Shown in pieces: positions 55,770 through 64,000 of a stretch of 64,000 nucleotides of DNA. The notes under the pieces are model-generated. The model did not search any database, had not been told where the DNA came from, and saw only the letters and a list, made by a program, of their open reading frames with translations. The number at the start of each line of letters is the position of its first letter. Within the stretch, counting starts at the first letter, position 1. Where the stretch lies: assembly GCA_025765615.1 (NCBI GenBank), contig JAIVFJ010000084.1, positions 1-64,000 of the forward strand, in the 5' to 3' direction. The position numbers and the translations under genes were made by a program. Source of the DNA: Zopfochytrium polystomum. Lineage: Eukaryota > Chytridiomycota > Chytridiomycetes > Chytridiales > Chytridiaceae.

Positions 55770-55831
<62 letters not shown>

Positions 55832-56131
55832 GCTCGCTCCCTCTCTGCACTTGCTTTCCGTTTACCGCGGCCATTCGGATTATTCTTCATCGAATTGACT
55901 AGTTTTCTGTTCGTTATTCGCTTCATGCAAGCACGAGTCTTTGCGAGAGTGAAGAAGCTCGATGAAAGCTCCCACAGCTCTCGAATGATTCGGTTAGTTT
56001 TTATTTTTTATTTTCTTTTTCTTCTTGCTTCTTGTTCTTCTTTTGGCAGCTCCGTAAACAAACAAACCAGTTTTCCCTTCCCGAGAGCGACCGCGACACT
56101 TTTCTTTTCTCTCTCACTCTCATCTCAGGAA
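55555..56131. repeat. Spacer with a (CT)n microsatellite before the kinase gene
   Basis: The gap between two same-strand genes contains an uninterrupted CT run of about 56 bp at 55773-55828, plus a shorter one near 55681-55698. ORFs reading Ser-Leu or Arg-Glu repeats here are artefacts. The tract may act as a promoter element, since it ends about 300 bp before the ATG. Confidence 0.7.
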
Positions 56132-59100
56132 ATGGCAGACGGCACCGCCAGCCGCAGCAGCAGCAGCAGCGGCAGCGCAATCGGTGGGAAAGTCGTCTTC
56201 GCTGACACTCCTGCTGAGAACGTGGTCGTGGACGACGATGGCGATCCAAACTATGTCGACGACGACAGCGGCAAAGGCGGCGAAGGCGGCAGCCGGTCGG
56301 AGCCACCACAGCCCGTTTTGGTCTCTTCGCCGCCACTTGGTGCGGTCGCTCCCACCACCCCCACCGCCACCACCACCGCAGTGACAGAGGCTTGCATCAC
56401 CGAAGACGTCCTTCCCATCCCGCTGCTCCTGCACGCATTCGAACGCCTCAAGGACGTGGAGGCAAAGAGTGAGTGTCTGGCATGACCGGTCGGGATTTCT
56501 TCCGTCGTTTAACCCCTTAAACTCTCTTCTCTGTGGAACGATCCACCCACCCCACCGTGGAAACAAAACCAAAGCCCGTCGAATTCAGCACAACAAGCAC
56601 AGCATCCGTCGACTCATTCTGCGCTCTAGCCGCATCCTCGCTTCGGTCGAATCCTATGCGCGGAGGGAACGCGATCGGCCACCGTCGCCAGAGCCACCCG
56701 GGCTTCCCGAGAACATTGCGGCGTTTGTGAAGGCGCTGATGGGGTATGAGCATAATCTTTCTGAAGATACCCGCCCCCTCTTCAACCGCTCATCTCTTCC
56801 TATCTTCGTTCAGCGTCCTCGAGAGCGTCGACGACTTTGTTCAGAAGCATGCCACCAAGAAGGTGTGTGTTGGTGGTGGGGAAGCGGTGATCTGTTTGTT
56901 TGTCTTCCGCGCCATCAGGCTCGCTCGCGTGCCCCACGATTTCTGTTGCTAATGTTGGAATGCCCAGTTCATGCAACACTTTGTCAACCGGCAAAGCACG
57001 GCCGCAAAACTTCAGCTGCTTCACCGCGAACTGGCGTCCATCGCCCAGGACCTGTCCCTGTCGCTGCAACTGGATGCGCGCGCCTGGGCGGAGGAGGACA
57101 AGGCCGACAGGGAGGCTGACGTCGCCGACATGGACTTCACCCTGCAGCATCTTGTCGACAACGATTACAAGGTGAGGTTGCTGTTAGGAGGGAGACGGAG
57201 TGAAAACAAAGATAGCGTGCCGCTGACAGTCTTGCTTTATTGGGTGGCGATCAGATCCTCAATGCGCTGGAATTGAAGCAACAAGAGTATTTGGAAGCCA
57301 TGGAGGTCTGCGTCTATTGGCGCCTCTGCTGAGCATTCTGATTATTGAGACCATCCCTTTCCTTGCAGGCTTTGCAAAAGAACCTCGCAGACCACGTGGA
57401 TCGCAGCCTCGAACGCAATCTGGAACGACTGTTCATGGAGCGCGCCCTTACCTGCCTCCGACGCGCGTCGCAGACCCTCGCCCCGACAGTAGTCCACGAT
57501 TGGGTGATCACGTCCTGGGAAATTGAAATTGGCGATGTCATGAACCGCGGTGGGTTTGGCGAGGTCGCCAAAGCAACTTGGCTGGGCCACACGTCCGTGG
57601 CGGTCAAGCGCCTCCTCATCCGACTCGACACGAACCGTCTGAAGGAAGACTTTTACCGCGAGGTTCGCACGTGGTATCCGCTGCGACACCCGCACGTGCT
57701 GCCTCTGCTCGGTGCGTGCGCGACCGCGGACCGCCCGTTCATGGTCTCCCCGTTCATGGAAGGCGGTCATGCGATCCAGTACCTTGACAACCATCCCAAC
57801 GACATGGTGAAGGCTGCCTCGCTGCTCTATGAGATATCGCAGGGCATGCAGTACTTGCATTCAAGACACGTCATTCACGGTGATTTGAAGGCGGTCAATG
57901 TTTTGGTGAGAAGCCTTTTCAAATATTTGGAGAAGAACAACTTTTGACGTATTTCTGTCTATTCTTGGCATGGACGCACAGGTGGATGAATATGGCAGAG
58001 CTGCGGTGGCCGATTTCGGTTTTGCGACGCTTAAAAAGATCACTTCGACTCGAAACTCTCATGCCGGTGGTGGCACCATCGCAGGGACTCTTCGATGGAT
58101 GGCCCCTGAGAGACTCCAAGGCGGTCCATTGACCCAGGCGGTTGACGTATACGCGTTTTCAATGACTTGCTACGAGCTGATGAGCGAGGGCGACATTCCC
58201 CTCACTGGTACGTTTTTTGTGTTTCGCTTTGTCCGCCAGACTTTGACTCCATCGTCGCACAGATACCCCGGACGCACTGATTTATCAGGCTGTCGTCCAC
58301 AACAATCTTCGCCCCTCGCGGCCCTCGCGATGTCCCCAGCCGATTTGGGACCTCATGGTGCAATGCTGGCACCCTGATCCTCTCCAACGTCCGTCATTCG
58401 CAGCCATCTCCGTTGCCACAAAGAACATTGTCAAGCAAGTCAGCACAATGACCGCCGCCTTGCAAATCCCCGGCGCCTTCGCCGTCAATCCTGCAAAGGT
58501 GGAGCCGCCAGTCGAGGAGCCCGCCGCGAAAGCCGCGCCAAAGTCACCGGCGCGAATCCCAGCGAGCTCGGGAGCGGACACTCTCGTAGTGTCTGCTGGC
58601 CCGCCTGGAAACGATGAGGCTGCGCACGCTGCAGCCGCAGCCGCAGCCCCAGCCGCAGGAGCTCAACTGTATAACAGTGGGCAGATGGGCGCTGGATCGC
58701 CGGCCGTCGCTCGGTTTCCCAGCGCCGTGCCCGCACGCCCGCCATTCATGCGCCCAGTCTGGAGGCCAGGGGCTTTTGGTGCCAGTGCCAGAGCTGTTGA
58801 AGTTGACGCCGCTGCCGCTGCCGCTGCAGCAGCTGCGGCAGACGGGGCAGCGGCGTCTGCGGCTGCAAACGCGGCTGCAAACGCGGCAAACGCGGCAGGC
58901 AACGCAGCGGCTAATGCCGCAGCAAATTACGCTGCCAATGCGGCCGCTGTCGGGGCAGCAAAGGGAGGCCGAAGTGGCAGTGAGGACTCCGGCTTTGGCT
59001 CTGGGGGATCCGGCAACATGGTCGTTGTGGAATCGGAAAGTCTTCCGGGGCGGCGGCAGTTCCACTTTGAGCAAAATCGACCGGGGAATCCCAGGCTCTG

Positions 59101-59710
59101 GGAGAGATCACGCTGGCGCCCGCCGGTTGGGACCTTGGTCGGGCCGATAGTTGGCTCCCCACCAAACCCAGCTCCTGCGAGTCCCGACTTCCGAGTTGTT
59201 TGGAACGTCGACGGCACCCAGCAGTCGCCGGCCGCGATACCTTCAGACCCCAACTTCAGGCTGCAGTTTGACGAAGGCTCGTGGGGTGCCTGGGTTACGC
59301 GAATGATGACGGGGCTGCCTCTGGCCGCCCAGGCGGAGCTGCAGAGGAAGATGGCCATGATTGGGACCTCGCTGCATGACGGATCGTTGCGAGTGGACCA
59401 CAGCGCAGGCGCGTTGGCTGACTTTGCAGAGGATCTCAAGAAGGCAGTGGCTCAGGCGGGCATTGCCGGCGGGGCGCCTGCAATGGCCCCATCGTCGTCC
59501 TCCTCGTCGACCTTGTCTTCGTCATCGTCATCATCTTCCTCAACGTCCACGGGCTCTCTCACGGGATCGTCCGCAACCAGAACGCGGTCGGCAGGTCCGA
59601 TTCCAGACCCCCCGCCTCTTGAAAAGACCGGCAGCTTTGGGGGCATTTTTGACGGTTGGGCCAACTTTTTCACTCGAACGGCCGGGCAGACGCCTTCAGC
59701 AGGGCCGCAG

Positions 59711-59741
<31 letters not shown>

Positions 59742-60898
59742 CACCTCCACCGCTTCCGTCCCAGCCACCACAAGGTCCACAAGGTCCACAAGGTCCACCG
59801 GGTCCACCAGGTCCTCCCATGATTCCTGCTCTGCCGAACTGGCCAATGCCGTTCTCCACCGACGGTCAGGCCGTCGAGAAACAGCAAGGAACGCCTCCGA
59901 TGTTTCCGGCGCTGCCCAACTGGCCCTTCGGCCTGCACAGCATGTCTTACGCCGGCGACCCTGCGGGAAAAGACAAACCGGCCGTTCCCGCCGCTGCGGC
60001 GAAGAAGGCACTTCAGCGGACTTCCTCGGCGTCCTCCGTGTCGACGGCGTCGACCAACTCTACCAACTCTACGCACTCTGGCCGGTCCCGCTCGCACCCT
60101 CACTCGGCAGAGCACCACCCGCACGAACCTCACCACCCGCACCCGGACCACAGCGCCGGCAGCAACGGCAGCACCGACACGGATCACCCACATCACCTGT
60201 ACCACCATCTCCACTCGCTGCACAGACAGCACTCGAGCGACTCTGGCGGTCACAGGAGCAACAGCAACAGCAGCGGCGGGGCCGAAGGAGGCAGCAACGG
60301 CTTAGGCGGTGGCGGCGGCGGCGGACGCCTGGACCCTTACGCGCAAAAGTACAAGGCGAGCCTGTGGCAGGCCGAGGAGGTGCTTCGGCGGCGGCTCCCG
60401 GAACCCGAAGCGTTCGAGTTTTGGAAGCAGTATTGGGGTGTCGTCCGGCACGACATGACGCTGTCGGACTTTGTTGTGTGCCTCGAGGAGTGGGAGGGCC
60501 GGCGGCTGGAGGAGGACGCCGCCCGCGGGTGCGCGTGCGAGCCGGCGCCGCAGCCGCTCTCGGAGGACGCGGTCGCGGCCGTCGTTAGGAGCACCGCGAA
60601 CGCGGCCGGCGAGCGGGTCGTGAGTACCGTCGGACTCAACAGGCTTGTGGCGCTCGGGAAGAGGGAGCTGGCGTGCGTGGCGGATGACGCGGCGGGAGGG
60701 CAGCCGTCAACGGCGGCATCATCGTCAGCCATCATGGCGGCCCTGCGGCGGATTCGCAAGGACTCGGAGCAGGCGGTCGGCGACGTCATGATTTTTTCTT
60801 CCTCTTGCCTTTCCTCGAAGACGGAGGCGGTTCTGAAGCGCACACGTTTTGCCCTTTCTCTTTCGACATGCCTGCAGTTCGCCGCCGCCGCTGCCTGA
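56132..60898 (+). CDS. TKL-type protein kinase with N-terminal helical domain and long disordered tail
   Basis: Exons 56132-56468, 56575-56743, 56814-56862, 56968-57171, 57255-57305, 57369-57905, 57982-58207, 58263-60898; 1402 aa. Residues about 95-290 are helical (NKHSIRRLILRSSRILASVE, later LHRELASIAQDLSLSL). The kinase domain (about 310-560) has NRGGFGEV, VAVKR (catalytic Lys), HGDLKAVNVL, DFGFA, GTLRWMAPE and CWHPDPLQRPSF. The catalytic loop is HGD, not HRD, so it is a non-RD kinase with the catalytic Asp kept. It should be active. The C-terminal 800 residues contain Ala, Ser, Pro (12), Gln-Gly-Pro and His-rich runs. A folded patch near the end (KASLWQAEEVLRRRLPEPEAFEFW) may be a protein-interaction domain. 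The helical-bundle/kinase order resembles MLKL-like and fungal TKL proteins (inference). Confidence 0.85.
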
Positions 60899-60946
60899 CC
60901 TTTCTGTTTCACTATTCCACTGGACCTTTCCTCTCCTCTCTCCCTG

Positions 60947-60979
<33 letters not shown>

Positions 60980-61368
60980 GCTAAATGCTTTATGTCTTTC
61001 TCGTTGTTGCCTCTCCTGGGGACCGTCTGCCGCATTCTTGTGTTTTGGCGCTGTTTTCTGGAAAGCCTCCCCCCAACTGCTTTTTTTTCCCCCCGCCTCT
61101 TTGTGCTCTGCACTCCCAACATGCCTAAATATGAGAAGTATTTCCTCAAGGTGTTATTCTCTTGCAACACATTGAGGACTGAAGCTAGGGGCCGCAAAAA
61201 CTGGAGACCGCAAGTACGGCGTGGTCGTGGGGACCTTCGGCGTTGAAAAGAACAACAGGTTCCTCGGCCCCTGCTGGTGGGCACGCGCGAGAAAAGGGGC
61301 TGAAATGTGCTGACTTGAAAGCTTAAGGAGAAGTGCGGAGAGACATCCCGCATGAAAAAGGGAGACGC

Positions 61369-61405
<37 letters not shown>

Positions 61406-62147
61406 GTGTGTGTGTGTGTGTGTGTGTGAGTGAGATACAGAAAGAGTACGTGGGAGGCGGAAAGACGGCGTGTGTGCAGTGTGTTTGTTTTTGCAGTGAC
61501 ACACTCCCGGCCAATAAAGGAAATAAAAGTCCTCCCAGTGGTCCGGACCTAACTTGAGTCACTGCAACCAGAAGCAGCGCAGTGAGTGTGGTGCGGAGAC
61601 GGAGAGCAAGGTGCAAGAGCCTGCAGCAGGAATAACTCCTTATAAATGCAAGCTCTCCTCCTTTTCACCTGCGCATTGTACTTCCTCATTAGTTGTGCTC
61701 CCGCCAACGCCGACCAGTTTTTGTTTGTTTCTTTTCCTCCCACCTTTCTTTCCCTCCACTCCTTTCCCCAGTCGGCCTGATTACCAGGCGGGCCACCATC
61801 GTCGAAATCTACATCCTGTTGTGTGAGCGATGCGAGTGTATTCGATCCTATCGACGCTTGGGCACGTCTTACATTCTCCTTTCTTCGGTATTCTTCTATT
61901 TTCCCCCACCAATATTAATTCATGTCAGTCTTGTAGTATTTCTTCCAGCTTGGTTTTTTGGGAGGAGTGAGCGCATCACCTTTAACTGACTGTGTCGCAC
62001 CATGGTGTGGCGGAGCGGTGCGTCGGTGGGCGTTGGAAGCGCAATAGAACATGACCGTCCGCTATGAAGAATGCTGTTGGCGCAAAAAAAAAAAATTGTC
62101 TCAATCGGTTTTTGAACTATCTAGTTCTTTGTTTTTCTCAATAATTT
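60899..62147. other. Gene-free stretch with simple repeats after the kinase
   Basis: CT-rich DNA at about 60945-60980, (GA)n at about 61372-61401 and (GT)n at about 61406-61428. AATAAA occurs at about 61514. No gene or RNA is recognisable. Confidence 0.45.
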
Positions 62148-62215
62148 AAGCGTGTGGTCGTCGAGTGGTGAAGGCCGGGCCTAGTGGAGACTAGGTTGTG
62201 GGTTCGATCCGCGAG
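62148..62215 (+). repeat. tRNA-like (SINE-head-like) sequence
   Basis: GTCGAGTGGTGAAGGC resembles an A box and GGGTTCGATCC is a near-perfect B box, spaced as in a tRNA. The T-stem and acceptor stem do not pair properly and no proper anticodon loop can be drawn. So a functional tRNA is unlikely and a tRNA-derived repeat is the better reading. No target duplication was found. Confidence 0.4.
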
Positions 62216-62989
62216 ACGTACAGTGGTGCAGAGGGCACCGGCGTTCAGGCTGCCTACCCCGCCCCTGGAGTCTGCCAACGCCAGCTCGTCGTGGGACACG
62301 GCCAGCTTTCCTTTTTCGCAAGTTTTCTTTCGCGCAGAAAGCCGAATGTCCTTTTCTTGGGCCTTGCTGTTGGCCCAAACTGCGGTGATGCCAAAGTATC
62401 AAATAATTCCGCCAATCTTTCTCTGACGAACTGCTGATGATGACTGCCTGCGCGTTTGCACATAGCTTACAAACTGCATGCAGTGTATTTACATTGCAGA
62501 TCTCGATGCAGCAGCCCTCTCCCTCGTCTCTTCCCTTTGACCCCACGGTCAAGACGGGGTACGGCCGCTTCATCCGTGGATGTTACCTGATTCCCAATGC
62601 GTTTCAGCAGTCTCAGTTGGATCCTTTGTGATGCGGTCTTTCGAGGAACTTAATCTGATGAAGAAGTCATGGATCTTCCAGTGCGCGTGGGCGACGCTTT
62701 GATTCCGATAGTGGTGCACAACCAGACCCATCCGTCACCGGACCAATGGATGTTGTATCACTCGGGCGGACATCTTTGATTGCTGTTGCGGAGCCGATCG
62801 CTATCGGTGTGCTTGAGGATGCGTGCGTACGCTGCCTTCGGGAAGCGACATATTGCCTCATGGCTATCTCCGCCACTGAAATCGCTGTGCTCAGATCAAT
62901 TTTCTGGTCGAGATGCTTGCTCATATAAAGAGGTCCGATTGGCATCGTTCCTTTCACAATGAGGATCCTCATTTACTTCTCCGATAAAA
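62216..62989. other. Unassigned stretch upstream of the DPH2 remnant
   Basis: A minus-strand ORF (62972-62667) has protein-like composition (MRILIVKGTMPIGPLYMSKH) but no family I recognise. Plus-strand frames are broken. Part may be the decayed 5' half of the DPH2 copy. Confidence 0.3.
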
Positions 62990-63835
62990 GGCTTTACTCA
63001 GCTGGGCAAGTTGTCGATTAAAAGGTTCGGGCGACAACGCTGTGCGGAACGTCCAACAGCCGTACACCCCTTCCGGTCGTTCCTTTTCGATCCTTGCTCC
63101 GCTTTTCACGGCGCTAACTGGACTCACTTTCCAAATCATCAACCGACTGATCCTGGCAAAGGGCAAAATGCCGTACGCCATTTCGGTCGGCAAGCCCAAC
63201 CCCGCCGAGCTCGGCAACTTTTTGGAGATTGACGTGTTTATGCTCGCCGCGTGCTCTGAAAACTAGTTCCTCGCCCCGAAAGAGTTTCTGCGGCCCATCG
63301 TCAGCCCGTGCGAGCGTCAAGTTGCGCTTGCTGACGCGGACTGGGGGGGCCGTCGGCGAGCGGCGAATACATTACCGACCTTGTGGCTGTTCTGGACCGA
63401 GCCCGGCAGCCGTCGCGGCAGAGGAAGCTGGGGACCGGCGGCGACGGCGATGACGACGACGCGGATGGGGAGACCGCACTTTTCGCTGGCGACGGGCAAG
63501 CTTAAGAAGCACGCGCGGTACGCCTGGCCCTCCGGCGGCGCTGCTGCCGGTGGCGCTGGCCAAGACGCACCGGCAGAAGGGCAGCTGGTGGTGCGTCCCG
63601 CGGTGGGGGGAGGGGGAGGTGTCGACGTTTTGTGGTATCCAGCGCCGCGGCCGACTTTTTGAACCAGCGGAAGTCCTACTGGGGCTTGGACAATTGGGAG
63701 AGGCGGAGGTGGCGCTGGCGGTAGATTGCAGGCCGGGCATCGCCAGTTCGTACGGGGAAGGGAGTCGTCGGAAAGGGCTTGAACAGAAGCAGGGAGATGC
63801 AGTATTCGAATTCTGAGATGCATTGCTTGTTTTTG
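62990..63835 (+). pseudogene. DPH2-like pseudogene (diphthamide biosynthesis), 3' half
   Basis: DPH2 is the partner of DPH1 in the first step of diphthamide formation on EF-2. A clear C-terminal block is readable: AKGKMPYAISVGKPNPAEL, then LGNFLEIDVFMLAACSEN. A TAG (63264-63266) interrupts where most relatives have Ser. The same frame goes on with FLAPKEFLRPIVSP. After a further frame change comes GEYITDLVAVLDRARQ, and in another frame ADFLNQRKSYWGLD, the closing motif of the family. No splice sites remove these breaks. The 5' half is unrecognisable. A working copy is expected elsewhere in the genome. Confidence 0.7.
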
Positions 63836-63858
63836 TTTTTTTTTTTTTTTTTTTTTTT
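63836..63858. repeat. Poly(T) tract
   Basis: About 23 consecutive T just after the DPH2 remnant. On the minus strand it is an A-run; on the plus strand it may simply be a homopolymer. Confidence 0.6.
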
Positions 63859-64000
63859 GTTCTGACGATCTAAATTCAACGCAAGTGCAGCGACATAGGG
63901 GTTGGCGCCATTCTCCCTGCGTTGAGTGCTAACTGAAAGGCGATCACTGTTGTAACTGTCCATGCTACCACTTTGGCATGCTAAGCACACCGCCCATGCC

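Noticed and set aside
55629..55926. Arg-Glu repeat ORF on the minus strand
   Set aside because: Encoded by the CT dinucleotide tract.
62148..62215. Functional tRNA gene
   Set aside because: A- and B-box-like motifs are present, but the T-stem and acceptor stem do not pair and no valid anticodon loop with T33 can be drawn.

Overview
The window is eukaryotic nuclear DNA from a fungus with a compact genome. The genes are rich in short GT-AG introns (about 41-105 bp, most 45-75 bp). Gene content is fungal: an Nha1-type Na+/H+ antiporter, a Snc-type v-SNARE, a Gut1-type glycerol kinase, and a bHLH factor of the E-box class. A PPIL6-like cyclophilin (a family tied to ciliated organisms) and an animal-style PLB1/GDSL phospholipase favour a zoosporic, chytrid-like fungus. 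That placement is an inference. There are no bacterial operon features and no CRISPR.

Layout. 1-13.3 kb is a retroelement graveyard. A decayed plus-strand Ty1/copia gag-pol is split by a 6.7-kb minus-strand copia-type element (1919-8618) with two LTRs and a 5-bp target duplication. That element holds a SINE with a 16-bp duplication, and a truncated second copy follows (9039-9897). Then come paired tRNA-like repeats and a possible solo LTR. 13.4-34.6 kb is gene-dense: BCS1 AAA ATPase (-), ABCC transporter (+, 17 exons), SAM methyltransferase (+), PPIL6-like cyclophilin (-), secreted Kunitz protein (-), PLB/GDSL lipase (+), EFL1 ribosome-maturation GTPase (-, 14 exons), Nha1 antiporter (+). 34.6-39.6 kb has no gene I can defend. 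39.6-60.9 kb is gene-dense again: ribosomal protein eL18 (+), a JmjC/cupin_8 protein with huge acidic insertions (+), a synaptobrevin-type v-SNARE (-), a long coiled-coil protein (+), glycerol kinase (-), a bHLH factor (+), and a TKL-type kinase with an N-terminal helical domain (+). 61-64 kb holds simple repeats, a tRNA-like element and a broken DPH2 copy.

Exon structures were worked out by hand from splice consensus, reading frame and family conservation. In every multi-exon model the summed exon length is divisible by three. The genes do not form one pathway. Several are head-to-head pairs (BCS1/ABCC, Kunitz/lipase with 99 bp between ATGs, EFL1/Nha1, v-SNARE/coiled-coil, glycerol kinase/bHLH) that may share promoters.

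The most unusual signals are four. The v-SNARE gene seems to need a single-nucleotide microexon. The copia-type LTR element has a primer-site region that is the exact reverse complement of a segment inside its own LTR. The kinase may have an MLKL/HeLo-like N-terminus. The coiled-coil protein carries an exact 41-residue repeat phase.
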